A stretch of 64,000 nucleotides of DNA, taken from Mucilaginibacter gotjawali (GTDB lineage: Bacteria; Bacteroidota; Bacteroidia; Sphingobacteriales; Sphingobacteriaceae). The first letter of the stretch is position 1. Every line of letters starts with the position of its first letter. Under the pieces are notes generated by a model. That model saw only the letters and a list, made by a program, of their open reading frames with translations, searched no databases and was not told where the DNA came from. The translations under genes and the position numbers were made by a program. Shown in pieces: positions 9,921 through 19,503 of the stretch. The stretch spans positions 5,890,001 through 5,954,000 of the forward strand of contig NZ_AP017313.1 of assembly GCF_002355435.1 (NCBI RefSeq), given 5' to 3'.

Positions 9921-11177
9921 TTACATTTTTACAAATGAGCTTCTGCCAATTAGTTTATTATTACTGTTATTAGTTACAGTTATGATATAAGTTCCGGGCA
10001 ATAAATTGGTGATATTTTGCTGCCAGGTATCAGTTGCAGCTGTTGCCATTTTAATAACTGCACCTGAAATATTTACTATTTTGATATTGTAAACGGCTGC
10101 TTCGTTTGCTGTTATGGTTGCCTGCGCCATTGTAGTGATCTTGTTTTGGGTTGATACCGGGTCAATAACGCTGTTGGCCCCTGCCCGGTGGATTGCAAGG
10201 TTCACCACATTACTTGCCGGGTTGGGATAGATATTTATATTCTGTGTTATAGTGTTTATGCTGTTTGCAAATTGGAGCATCACCATATTTGAAAAACTGA
10301 CGGTGCCACTTTGGGAAACTATTTTTAAACGGTACTGGTCAGCTGATATGGGCGGGGTTTGATCAGTATAATTATAACGGCCGGCAGAAGTAGACCGGAG
10401 GGTGTCTAAAATCCGGAAGGTTGTTCCGCCATCCTCACTTCTTTCAACAGTAAACATTGTATTATTGGCTTCGTTTTTGGCATCCCAGGATATTTCAGCT
10501 TCGGCGCCTGATTTGGAAGCGTTGAAATCCGTGAGTTGGAACGGAGGAACCGGAGTTTGGCTTTGACGAACCACAACACAAAATCTGTAACTGCCAAAAC
10601 TCGCGGTATCCGCTTTATTAATAGAAAAAATATAATTTGCATTGGCCCTCAGGTCAAGAGAATCCTTTAGGTAATGATCAATGAGCCAAACACTATAGGT
10701 TCCTGGCAATTGGTCCAACTGGGTTTTTTCAAGTAAAATCTGCCCGCTGTTTTTGGCTTCAACATCAAGCCTTATAACAACTTGCTGAACCGGCAGGGGC
10801 AAAAGATTTATCGACAAGGGAACGCCGTCGCTTGAATAGCTGGACAATCCTTCCCCGGAGCCCAACCCGGGCATATATTTTGCGTCTTCATTAAAATCAT
10901 ATGTGTTTGACGCACCTGAGTTAAAGCCGATTACGATATCATCGTAGTTATACTGATCAACATAAAGTTTCAGACGGAGTAATTTGGTTACACTATCCAG
11001 CGACCCGTAAAGGGCGGATTGGTTAACCGGTTGATGAACCCGTTTAAGAGTGTTTATGGCTCCGGGGTTAATGCGGGTATGATAATGGGGGTTAAATATA
11101 TAGGTTGAATTTCCCCTGGCTTCAGCCATTGAAAATAGTAAGATACCTAAAAAACATATTTTAATGCACGCTTTCAT
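9921..11177 (-). CDS. secreted T9SS-sorted protein, third paralog
   Basis: A 418-residue secreted protein that belongs with the genes at 225 and 3996. A signal peptide (MKACIKICFLGILLFS.AEA) precedes a module with VIGFNSGAS, YDFNEDAKY, KDSLDLR, SFGSYRFCVVVRQ, the VERSEDGG fibronectin-like segment and YRLKI. The T9SS type A sorting domain (IYPNPASN through PGTYIITV to GRSSFVKM) is intact. Function is unknown; the shared module is probably a binding or presentation domain. The gene is on the opposite strand from its paralogs and on the other side of the two carbohydrate-active genes, so the three form a dispersed family rather than a simple tandem array. It has its own terminator. Confidence 0.8.
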   Translation of the reverse strand: MKACIKICFLGILLFSMAEARGNSTYIFNPHYHTRINPGAINTLKRVHQPVNQSALYGSLDSVTKLLRLKLYVDQYNYDDIVIGFNSGASNTYDFNEDAKYMPGLGSGEGLSSYSSDGVPLSINLLPLPVQQVVIRLDVEAKNSGQILLEKTQLDQLPGTYSVWLIDHYLKDSLDLRANANYIFSINKADTASFGSYRFCVVVRQSQTPVPPFQLTDFNASKSGAEAEISWDAKNEANNTMFTVERSEDGGTTFRILDTLRSTSAGRYNYTDQTPPISADQYRLKIVSQSGTVSFSNMVMLQFANSINTITQNINIYPNPASNVVNLAIHRAGANSVIDPVSTQNKITTMAQATITANEAAVYNIKIVNISGAVIKMATAATDTWQQNITNLLPGTYIITVTNNSNNKLIGRSSFVKM

Positions 11178-11417
11178 AACGTTGTTTTTTTAAGATTAGG
11201 TCATTAATAAAAACAATCAATTTTACGTGTTTGTTGAAACCGTAGATATAGAAGCATTTATGAAAATATGTAGTGGTTTGATTTACAAGCAGGAATAGCC
11301 CCAAAAAACGCGTTCATTGCGGCGATTACAGCTGGATGTAAAACGATGCTGCAGGGGTTTAATGCCACACAGGCGAGCCCCTGCCGCCGGAACAAGGGGT
11401 CATTCTAAGCCCCCCCG

Positions 11418-14400
11418 CTACAATGGTAATTCTACTAAAAACGTGGTGCCTTTATCAGGTTCACTTTCAATGTTTATAGTGCCGCCAATGCTTTCAACCT
11501 GCATTTTTACCATAAACAAACCCATTCCTTTTCCCTCTACCGAAAAATCAAAGCGTTTATATAAACCAAACAAATGAGCGCCGTATTTGGCCAGGTCGAT
11601 ACCTTTTCCGTTGTCTTCGAAAGTGATCTGTACCCTGTTTTCAACCAGTTTTGTTTTAATATTAATAACCGGGGTTGTTTTTAAGTTCCTGTATTTAATG
11701 CTGTTAATGATCAGATTTTGAAAAATGCTGTAGATGTAACTTTTAAGAACAAACAAATCATTTAATTCATCAAAATTGCAATTTATCGACACATCGTTTT
11801 TAACAATCATGGGGCTGATCTCTGTAATTATTTCTCCCACTAATCCCTTCAAAGAAACAGTTTCGCTTAACTCAGTTACCTGCCGGCCTGTTTGTAAGAT
11901 CTGGTTAAGGTCGACAATTACACCGTCCAGGTTGTCAACTGATGAAGAAAGCGATTTTAATGTTTTCAGAAATTCAACATCATCAATATCAAAGTAATTA
12001 AGCACTGTTGATAACCCTTTTATATTGGCAAGCGGAGCCCTTAAATTATGAGAAATGATATAGGTAAATTGTTCAAGGTCCCTGTTACGCCGGATCAGGT
12101 CGGCAGTGATCTTTTCCCTTTCCAATTCGGAAATTTTCTTGGAAGTTATATTATTTAAAGTAAAAATGATACCAACACTTTCATTTTGTTGATTAAATAC
12201 ACCTATCCATTTAACATCATAATATTCCCTGGTTCCATCAAACTGGTCATAAGCAGTTTCATAATCAACCGGCTCTTTATTTCTTGCCTTCGTAACATAC
12301 TTTTCAATATTAGCCTTCCTGTCATCACCAAAATAACTGAAAACCGATTTGCCCGCAACCAGTTCCTTCCCGAAATTTTTAATGGCCAGTTTGGCTGCGT
12401 TTGTGTTAAAGGAAACCAATTCCAGGTCGTTATTGAACAGGGCGATCGCCAGGTCTGTGTTTTCAAATACCGATCGCATATTAGCTTCAGATTTGATCAC
12501 CGCCGCTTCATCCAGTTTTTGCTGCGTTATATCTCTTGAAAAACAGGATAAACCAATAACCTCTCCGGTTTCCCAAATCGGGTTAACGGAATAACTAAGG
12601 TAAACCTTCCCGTTGGTAACAGGATATTCATTGATAAAATGCTGCGTTTCACCGTCCAGTGCCTTATTGTATATCTCCGTCCATTTTTCGGCACCTTCGG
12701 CATCATACCCCCGTAATAAATGCAATGAACTGGTCCCCTGTTCTACTTCGAAACCATAAACCTGTTTAATAGTGGTTTTAAACAACTTATTAAAAGTGAT
12801 AAATTTAAGCTCCCTGTCCAGCGAATATACCAGATCTGTAGTGTTTTCAATGATTGCGGAAAGGTTGGCTTCCGATTTTTTCAGGGCTTCTTCATGCGCT
12901 TTTCGCTGGGTAATATCCGTCAGCATTCCCAAATAACCCAGGTAGCTGCCATCCGGATTGAAAATGCTGTTGATGGAAACCGAGCAGATAACCTTTTTAC
13001 CCTTTTTGGTTATAAACTCGGTATCATAAGGCTCAATCGCCTGTTGGTTTTTATACTTTAAACGCCTTATCGTTTCCTCTTTACTGCCAATTTCTTTAAA
13101 GTCATAATTGTGTTTACCTATTATCTCTTCGGCGGTATAGCCGAGGATATCGCACATTTTTTTATTAACAAACAGGGTTACAAAATTTTCGTCAATCATC
13201 CAGATACCTTCCTGGGCGGTTTCAACAATTTGACGGTAGCGCTGTTCGGAATGGAACCGGTTTTGTTCAGCAAGTTTACGGTCCGTTATATTAATATGAA
13301 CGATAACGGCACCCTTATGTTTCTTATCATTCAATGGGGCGACTACTGCCTGGAACCACCGTTTCTCGGCATGGGAGTCGCAGGGATATTCCAGCGAAAA
13401 TTCGCCTGCTTCGCCCGCCATAATGGTTTGGATCCCTTTACTCATTTTTTTTGCCGTAACCGCTTCCTCCCCGGTTGTTTTTTCGGTTACAGCAATATAA
13501 TTATAGCCAAGGCCAAAGTGTGGCATTTTTAGTTTGTTTTCCCTGGCAAACCTTTTCCATGATTCATTAACCGCTATTATATCGCCATTTTCATTTAGTA
13601 CGCAGATGTGGGGAGGCAAGGCATCTAAAATTGCGGTTTGTGTTTCTAATACTTCCCGTAAACTTAAATGGCTATTGTAAATGTGTTCCTCGGCCTGTTT
13701 GCGCTCGGTGATATCACGGGTAACACCATCAAGCCTCACCAATGCGCCGTATTCGTCAAGGGTGGGGATCACTTTACTTTCGGCCCAGCGCAGGCCCTTT
13801 GTTTTATGAAAAATGCGGTATTGCGAAATCACAGTTTCGCCATTGGTATGTTTTTTATTGTTTTCAGATTGAAAAAGAAGGTCGTCAGGGTGTATTATCC
13901 GGCTCCAAATGCCGGCGTCGGCCAAAAATTCCGCCTGTGAATACCCGTACATTTTTTCGCACCCGGGCGAGATTTGGATCAATTGTGCATTCACCATGTC
14001 CCTTGAAAAAAACACTTCGTCAATTGTATTAAACAAGGTTTTTATTTCCTGGTTAGCCTCATTTAGCTTGATTTCTGCTGTTTTTCTTTCTGTAACATCC
14101 TGGATAAACCCGCTCGCCCTTACCGCACGCCCATTTTTATCTTTTGTGATGATAAGTTTGGAATGGACCTGTTTTATTTCATTTTGAGGGGTAACAATCC
14201 TGAACTCCATGTCTATTTTATCGTGATGAGCAATAGACTGATCGATTTCATGTTTTACGCGCTCAACATCATTGAGGTGTACACAACTTAAAAAAACTTC
14301 AAATGAAGGAGCTAACTCGCCCGGGTGATAACCCAGAATTTTATCCATCCCCGCCGACCATTTTCTTGCGCCGTTAACCAGGTTGATATCCAGGCTTCCT

Positions 14401-14858
14401 ATCAATGCGATATCTTCGGCTTGCTTTAATAATGCTTCGCTTTCAATAATATCGTTTAAATATCTTTCACGGTCAGCCGCAAGCCTAAATTTTTCAACTG
14501 CGTTTAATATGGACGATGGCAGGCGCTGCATCCTGTCTTTAAGGATATAATCGGAGGCGCCCTCTTTCATTATGGTTACCGCGAACTCCTCAGATATAGT
14601 TGCGGTTACCAGTATAAATGGAATATTTAATGCTTTACGTTTAAGAATTTCAAGTGCCTCTACAGAATTAAATGAGGGCAGGGAATGATCTGACAGGATG
14701 ATGTCAGGCCGGTATTCATCAATGGCTTTGATATAATCGGCTTTATTATCAACATCCATTTTTTTGAATGCGATCCTTGCTCTTTTAAGTTCAATTCCCA
14801 CCAACTCAGCATCGGTGGCCATATCCTCAAGGTGCAATATCTTTAAAATTCTATCCAT
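11418..14858 (-). CDS. hybrid sensor kinase: receiver, multiple PAS, histidine kinase
   Basis: A 1,146-residue cytoplasmic signalling protein with no membrane segment. Residues 5-115 form a response-regulator receiver: ED at 11-12, the phospho-acceptor Asp57 in LSDHSLP, and the Lys of YILKD near 107. About six PAS/PAC repeats follow (roughly 130-910), each ending in a DITxRK-type linker. The transmitter has the H-box SHNLRAP near 937 and a HATPase domain with EDNGKGI and GKGMGLF near the C-terminus. A receiver at the N-terminus is the reverse of the usual hybrid order, so the kinase may be switched by phosphotransfer from a partner. It is the last gene of a three-gene unit, 28 bp after the CheY-like gene. 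Confidence 0.88.
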   Translation of the reverse strand: MDRILKILHLEDMATDAELVGIELKRARIAFKKMDVDNKADYIKAIDEYRPDIILSDHSLPSFNSVEALEILKRKALNIPFILVTATISEEFAVTIMKEGASDYILKDRMQRLPSSILNAVEKFRLAADRERYLNDIIESEALLKQAEDIALIGSLDINLVNGARKWSAGMDKILGYHPGELAPSFEVFLSCVHLNDVERVKHEIDQSIAHHDKIDMEFRIVTPQNEIKQVHSKLIITKDKNGRAVRASGFIQDVTERKTAEIKLNEANQEIKTLFNTIDEVFFSRDMVNAQLIQISPGCEKMYGYSQAEFLADAGIWSRIIHPDDLLFQSENNKKHTNGETVISQYRIFHKTKGLRWAESKVIPTLDEYGALVRLDGVTRDITERKQAEEHIYNSHLSLREVLETQTAILDALPPHICVLNENGDIIAVNESWKRFARENKLKMPHFGLGYNYIAVTEKTTGEEAVTAKKMSKGIQTIMAGEAGEFSLEYPCDSHAEKRWFQAVVAPLNDKKHKGAVIVHINITDRKLAEQNRFHSEQRYRQIVETAQEGIWMIDENFVTLFVNKKMCDILGYTAEEIIGKHNYDFKEIGSKEETIRRLKYKNQQAIEPYDTEFITKKGKKVICSVSINSIFNPDGSYLGYLGMLTDITQRKAHEEALKKSEANLSAIIENTTDLVYSLDRELKFITFNKLFKTTIKQVYGFEVEQGTSSLHLLRGYDAEGAEKWTEIYNKALDGETQHFINEYPVTNGKVYLSYSVNPIWETGEVIGLSCFSRDITQQKLDEAAVIKSEANMRSVFENTDLAIALFNNDLELVSFNTNAAKLAIKNFGKELVAGKSVFSYFGDDRKANIEKYVTKARNKEPVDYETAYDQFDGTREYYDVKWIGVFNQQNESVGIIFTLNNITSKKISELEREKITADLIRRNRDLEQFTYIISHNLRAPLANIKGLSTVLNYFDIDDVEFLKTLKSLSSSVDNLDGVIVDLNQILQTGRQVTELSETVSLKGLVGEIITEISPMIVKNDVSINCNFDELNDLFVLKSYIYSIFQNLIINSIKYRNLKTTPVINIKTKLVENRVQITFEDNGKGIDLAKYGAHLFGLYKRFDFSVEGKGMGLFMVKMQVESIGGTINIESEPDKGTTFLVELPL

Positions 14859-14886
14859 AAAAAGTCCGGTTTAGCAGGGGTATAAA

Positions 14887-15333
14887 TTATTGCGGCGGCT
14901 GGTTTACAATTAACCAATACATGCCCAGCTCGCACACAGCATTTGCAAAATCATGAAAATCAACAGGCTTAACCACATAGCTATTTACACCCAAATTATA
15001 GCTTTTAAAAACATCCTGTTCCTCTTTTGAGGAAGTCATGATCACCACCGGGATGGTTTTTGTAGCCGGATTGGCTTTGATCTGTCTTAATACCTCGATG
15101 CCATCAACCCGGGGCATTTTTATATCCAGCAAAATGACCTTAGGGTTAACCGCCGTTTTCCGGTTACTATAGTCTCCTTTTGCAAACAAAAAATCAAGCG
15201 CCTCAGCGCCATCTTTAACATGATGTAATCTATTGGCCAGGTTGATTTTTTTGAGCGAGCGGATCGTTAGTTCCGCATCGTTTATATTATCTTCCACTAA
15301 TAAAACCTCAACTTCGTATGTTTCCATTTGCAC
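14887..15333 (-). CDS. CheY-like single-domain response regulator
   Basis: A 148-residue stand-alone receiver of the Rcp1 type often paired with phytochrome-like kinases. It has the acidic pair ED at 14-15, phospho-acceptor Asp70 (VILLDIKMP), a conserved Thr in VVIMTSS and the Lys of VVKPVD. No output domain is present, so it probably shuttles phosphate or acts through protein contacts. It lies 12 bp downstream of one histidine kinase and 28 bp upstream of another, which makes it the obvious middle of a phosphorelay. Met3 could be the start instead of Met1. Confidence 0.88.
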   Translation of the reverse strand: MQMETYEVEVLLVEDNINDAELTIRSLKKINLANRLHHVKDGAEALDFLFAKGDYSNRKTAVNPKVILLDIKMPRVDGIEVLRQIKANPATKTIPVVIMTSSKEEQDVFKSYNLGVNSYVVKPVDFHDFANAVCELGMYWLIVNQPPQ

Positions 15334-15345
15334 TTATTTAATAGT

Positions 15346-17286
15346 TCATGTGTTTGAAGGAAGCCTGAAGTAAAATATGGCGCCCTTCTCAAGTTCTGCT
15401 TCGGCCCATATTTCTCCATTATGCTTTTCAATTATCCGTTTGGCCAACGCCAGGCCCACACCCGTACCTTCAAATTCATCGCTCCGGTGCAGGCGTTGAA
15501 ATACACCGAATAGCTTGTCTGAATATTTCATTTCGAAACCGACGCCATTATCTTCAACATAATAAATGGGGCCTTTTTCGCCGGGGATAAAGCCAACTTC
15601 AATTTCGGGCGCTGTTTTTTTTGCGCTGTACTTAATAGCGTTCCCTAACAGGTTCATCCAAACCTGTTTGATCATATTGGTATCGGCCATGCACGGGGGC
15701 AAATTCCGGACTGTTACTTTGTATTTCCCCTGGCCATTTGCAAAATGTTCGGCCAGGCATGATTCAGCAACCGCCTTCATATCTGTTTGGCTCACAGCCA
15801 ATTCTTTGCGTCCAAGGCGCGAAAAAGCAAGCAATTCATCTATCAGCTTACTCATCATCATGGCATTGGCGCGTATGGTATTAATAATACGGTTACCCTC
15901 CGGGCCCAACGCCGGCCCAAAATCTTCCATCAGCATAGCGGCATAGCCGTTTACCGCGCGCAAAGGCGTCCTAAGGTCATGTGATACTGAGTATGAAAAA
16001 GATTCCAGTTCCTTATTTACCGACTCTAATTGCAATGTCCGTTCAACAACCTTCTTCTCTAAGTTATCGTGCAGGTGCTGCAGCGCGAGCTCGGCTCTTT
16101 TTCGCTCGGATATATCCCGGATAAAAACCGATAAACCCTGCCCGGAGGGATAAATATGGTTTTCCTGCCATAAATTTAATGGTGCATAATAATCTTCGTG
16201 ACAATAATATACCTGCTCTGCCATCGCTTTTTGGAACGCGTTATACGTATCGGAACCTACGGCATCCGGAAAAAGATCCCACACATTTTTTCCGATAAGT
16301 GAGTCTGGAAGTACGCCCAGCATTTCGCCAATCCGTTTGTTGGCATAGGTATAGCAAAAGTTCTGATCAATGGCGATGAACCCGTCAGTAATGCTTTCAA
16401 GTATATTTTCAATCTGGGCGGTTTTTTGTTTTAAATCTTCTTCGGCTTTTTTGCGTTCAGTCACATCTCTGAAATTGCATACTATGGCGTTGATGTTTTC
16501 ATCATCAAGCATATTGGTAAAAAGGCTCTCCACCCAGATGTAGTGCCCCGACTTGTGCTGTGCGCGATAGGAGGTGATTAATGGTACGCCCGGTTTCGCA
16601 ATAATTTCCTTAAAAAAAATCGCTACCCGGCATTGGTCATCAGGGTGAATAAGATCGATTAATTTATATGATTTTCGCTCACTCGCGCTCCATCCGCTTA
16701 TTTTTCCTGTTGAAAGGCTCCTATAAATTAATTTCAGGTCTTTGTCAAACAGGGTGATGCCATCCTGGCTGTTTTCAATCAGCTTGCGAAACCGCAGTTC
16801 ATTGGCAATAATTCTTTTTGTATTCTCCTTTACTCTCCGTTCCAGCTCAATATTCAGTTCTATCTTTTTGTCTTCTGCTTTCTTTTTTTCCGTAATATCC
16901 CTTGTTACTTTAGCAAAACCGAGGAGCAATTTATGATCATCATATAAAGGTGTGAATACAACGCTCGCCCAAAATAAGGAACCGTCCTTCCGCACCCTCC
17001 AGCCTTCGTTTTCATGCGAGCCGTTTAATACTGCCGCTTCGAGGTTTTTTTTAGGCTCATTTTTAGCAATGTCCGCCGGCGTGTAAAAAACGGACATATG
17101 CTTACCGATAATTTCATCTTCGCTGTAACCCTTTATATTTTGTGCGCCAAGGTTCCAGGTTAAAATATAACCAGCAGGATCGAGCATAAAAATGGCATAA
17201 TCCTTTACACTGGCCACAAGTAAATGAAGCAGCTTTTCATTAACGCTTTGTTGGAGTAGTGGCCGTATGGTATTTACAGGTGACAA
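15346..17286 (-). CDS. PAS-domain sensor histidine kinase
   Basis: A 646-residue cytoplasmic histidine kinase and the first gene of the phosphorelay unit. Three PAS domains cover roughly residues 17-390; the first has a YILTWNLGAQ core followed by KGYSEDEIIGKH. A coiled linker leads to the HisKA domain with SVSHDLRTPLRAV near 443. The HATPase domain has EDNGVGF and GTGVGLAL, with the LFGVFQRLHR...F.GTG arrangement typical of phytochrome-type and related kinases. There are no membrane segments, so it likely senses an internal cue such as redox state, a ligand or light; no chromophore site can be assigned by eye. Confidence 0.88.
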   Translation of the reverse strand: MSPVNTIRPLLQQSVNEKLLHLLVASVKDYAIFMLDPAGYILTWNLGAQNIKGYSEDEIIGKHMSVFYTPADIAKNEPKKNLEAAVLNGSHENEGWRVRKDGSLFWASVVFTPLYDDHKLLLGFAKVTRDITEKKKAEDKKIELNIELERRVKENTKRIIANELRFRKLIENSQDGITLFDKDLKLIYRSLSTGKISGWSASERKSYKLIDLIHPDDQCRVAIFFKEIIAKPGVPLITSYRAQHKSGHYIWVESLFTNMLDDENINAIVCNFRDVTERKKAEEDLKQKTAQIENILESITDGFIAIDQNFCYTYANKRIGEMLGVLPDSLIGKNVWDLFPDAVGSDTYNAFQKAMAEQVYYCHEDYYAPLNLWQENHIYPSGQGLSVFIRDISERKRAELALQHLHDNLEKKVVERTLQLESVNKELESFSYSVSHDLRTPLRAVNGYAAMLMEDFGPALGPEGNRIINTIRANAMMMSKLIDELLAFSRLGRKELAVSQTDMKAVAESCLAEHFANGQGKYKVTVRNLPPCMADTNMIKQVWMNLLGNAIKYSAKKTAPEIEVGFIPGEKGPIYYVEDNGVGFEMKYSDKLFGVFQRLHRSDEFEGTGVGLALAKRIIEKHNGEIWAEAELEKGAIFYFRLPSNT

Positions 17287-17353
17287 AATAGCTGGATAGT
17301 ATTTATAAATTTAGTTAAAAAAAGTTCGGCCCGGCAAATGTTTTTTACCGGGA

Positions 17354-17371
17354 GTTGTTATATATCACAAC
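17354..17371. promoter_or_regulatory. imperfect palindrome, candidate operator
   Basis: An 18-bp near-palindrome, GTTGTTATATATCACAAC, lies between the divergent kinase and XRE genes. A half-site GTTGTGATA recurs at 17422-17430. The position and symmetry suit a helix-turn-helix regulator, perhaps the adjacent XRE protein. No binding evidence is available. Confidence 0.35.
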
Positions 17372-17519
17372 CCATGAACATATAATTCTATTTAATCGGT
17401 TTATCTAAAATCACCCTTTCGGTTGTGATAAAAAGTAAGAACAATCATCTAAAAATATGATTGGGGTCACTTTTTATGCAATAAATGCGCCTTATTATTG
17501 GTGCAATAAAAAACAACCA

Positions 17520-17741
17520 ATGAGCACCATTAAAGAACAAGATTTTCTGAAAAAATTAGGATCAAAAATCAGGTCACAACGCAACGAAAAAAAGATCTCA
17601 TTAAACCAGCTTGCAACGCAGTTTGGCTTTGAAAAATCGAGCATATCCAAACTTGAAAATGGGAAATCCAATTCTACCATATTAACTTTAATGAAGTTAA
17701 GCCATGCGTTAAATGTCCCTATGGAACGCTTTTTCCATTAG
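17520..17741 (+). CDS. small XRE-family transcriptional regulator
   Basis: A 73-residue DNA-binding protein made almost entirely of one helix-turn-helix of the Cro/CI/XRE type: LGSKIRSQRNEKKISLNQLA, then FEKSSISKLENGKSN and LMKLSHALNVP. The open frame could begin at 17457, but those 21 extra residues do not look like the family. The ATG at 17520 (MSTIKEQDF) gives a typical start about ten residues before the domain. It is divergent from the phosphorelay genes, and palindromic half-sites lie in the shared upstream region, so it may regulate itself or the kinase operon (inference). Confidence 0.8.
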   Translation: MSTIKEQDFLKKLGSKIRSQRNEKKISLNQLATQFGFEKSSISKLENGKSNSTILTLMKLSHALNVPMERFFH

Positions 17742-18400
17742 CATCTGCCCATCGGGATCGTTACCGGTTTAATTTTCTGTTTTACGTGGTTAAAGCTATC
17801 GTATTAATACGGGATTAGCAACCCCGTTAATACACTATGTTTTGACAGGGGAAAACACGGTATCCCGGGAAATTTTAAGGCTATGCTTTGGGATGACCGA
17901 GAGAGATTACGGGTTCCATTAAAAAGGTTTCCGGGGATATTATTTTTCATTCAGCCATGGTTCAGCCAGCCATTGATAATATGCAGCCGGGAATAGGGGG
18001 TGATATCCTTCACGTTGCGGTACACGTTAATTACGCTGAGCGGTTAACCTGCCGGCAATGGGCATCGCTCCAAATGCCAGCAAGAAAGTTGGTAATATAA
18101 ATCACGGCTTTATTTGGCATCAGGATATGAATGTTATTTGATAAAATAAAAGACCGGTTACTGCTTCTGCATCTTGTCCATCCGGCTTCCTGCCTGCAAT
18201 CTAACGCTAAAGCATTGAAGGGATGAATAGGTGATGATGTTAAACTGATGCAGCGCTGATCGTTGCCCATTTATTGACTTAAATCATCTTTGGAAATGAC
18301 TGTGGTCATCCGAAAGGGGTATTTATTTTATGAAATTTGTATCATTAAGATGAAGTTATTTTCACCCGCGTTTGTCTGTTCATTTTAAATATGCGGCCAT
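17742..18400. other. 659-bp intergenic region, nothing recognised
   Basis: I see no gene, RNA or clear repeat. A 79-codon minus-strand frame at 18031-18270 has no recognisable protein features. The final 100 bp must contain the promoter of the desaturase, but no convincing TTTG / TAnnTTTG pair at normal spacing was found. Confidence 0.4.
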
Positions 18401-19498
18401 ATGCAAACGATCAAATTCTCAGGCGATGCAGCATGGCAAAAGCAATTTGCCGCTGCCGTAAGACATAATGTAAATAAATATTTCAAGGATAACGGCATTT
18501 CAACCAAGGGAAACTTTATACTGCTTACCCAAACCGTGGCCATGCTGTCCTGTTATATTGTTCCGTTAGTAATGCTGCTTACCTTCCGTATAACGGCCTG
18601 GCTGGCATTGCCCATGGTGATTATTATGGGAATAGGAATGGCCGGTATCGGGATGTGCGTGATGCATGATGCCGTACACGGTTCTTACTCGGATAAAGAA
18701 TGGATAAATAAATTAATGGGCGGCACTATGTATTTGCTTGGCAGCAATGTATTTAACTGGAAAATCCAACATAACGTAATGCACCATGCCTATACCAACA
18801 TTGAAGGCTATGACGAGGACATTGCAGTAAGCAGCCTGATTCGCTTATCGCAGTTTGCACCGGCAAAAAGGTTTTATCGCTACCAGCACATTCACGCTTT
18901 TTTCTTTTATGGGTTGATGACAATTTCCAAATTAACCACTGATTTTGTTCAATTAGCCCGGTACAACAAAGAGGGAATCACCCGGAAATTTAATGTTAAT
19001 CCAACCATGGAATATGCCAAAATGGTATTTGTTAAAGTTTTATATTTGTTGGTGTTTATCGGTCTCCCGCTGTTGATTACCCATTATACCTGGTGGCAGG
19101 TGCTTTCAGGCTTTTTTATTATGCATTGGACCGCCGGTTTTATTATGAGTACAATTTTTCAGATGGCACACGTAGTTGAAGGGGCAAAGCAATTTCAACC
19201 CGATAAGGATGGTATCATACATACCGAATGGGCCGTTAACGAAGTACTTACTACTTCGGATTTCGCAAGAAATAACGGGTTGCTTAACTGGTATGTTGGC
19301 GGGTTGAATTTTCAGATTGAACACCATTTGTTTCCAAATGTATGCCATGTACATTATCATAATATTGCGCCGATTGTTGAAAAAACAGCTAAAGAATATG
19401 GCTTATTTTACAACCTTAAACCTACCTTTATGAATGCTTTGGCGTCACATGTTAGCCGGTTAAAAGAATTGGGCCGGCAAACTGCACTAACTGTATAA
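18401..19498 (+). CDS. membrane fatty acid desaturase (acyl-CoA/acyl-lipid type)
   Basis: An integral-membrane di-iron enzyme of 365 residues that inserts a double bond into a fatty acyl chain. All three histidine boxes are present: HDAVH at 89-93, HNVMHH at 124-129 and QIEHH at 305-309. The Gln in the third box is typical of front-end and linoleoyl-CoA-type desaturases. Hydrophobic pairs at about 40-90 and 205-260 fit four membrane passes. No cytochrome b5 domain is fused, so an external electron donor is needed. The KAS III-like gene begins 5 bp after its stop and is probably co-transcribed, which suggests a joint role in making an unsaturated or modified acyl product. Confidence 0.9.
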   Translation: MQTIKFSGDAAWQKQFAAAVRHNVNKYFKDNGISTKGNFILLTQTVAMLSCYIVPLVMLLTFRITAWLALPMVIIMGIGMAGIGMCVMHDAVHGSYSDKEWINKLMGGTMYLLGSNVFNWKIQHNVMHHAYTNIEGYDEDIAVSSLIRLSQFAPAKRFYRYQHIHAFFFYGLMTISKLTTDFVQLARYNKEGITRKFNVNPTMEYAKMVFVKVLYLLVFIGLPLLITHYTWWQVLSGFFIMHWTAGFIMSTIFQMAHVVEGAKQFQPDKDGIIHTEWAVNEVLTTSDFARNNGLLNWYVGGLNFQIEHHLFPNVCHVHYHNIAPIVEKTAKEYGLFYNLKPTFMNALASHVSRLKELGRQTALTV

Positions 19499-19503
19499 AC
19501 CTT

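Noticed and set aside
12186..12539. 117-codon plus-strand frame inside the receiver-PAS kinase
   Set aside because: Shadow frame with no start signal or domain.
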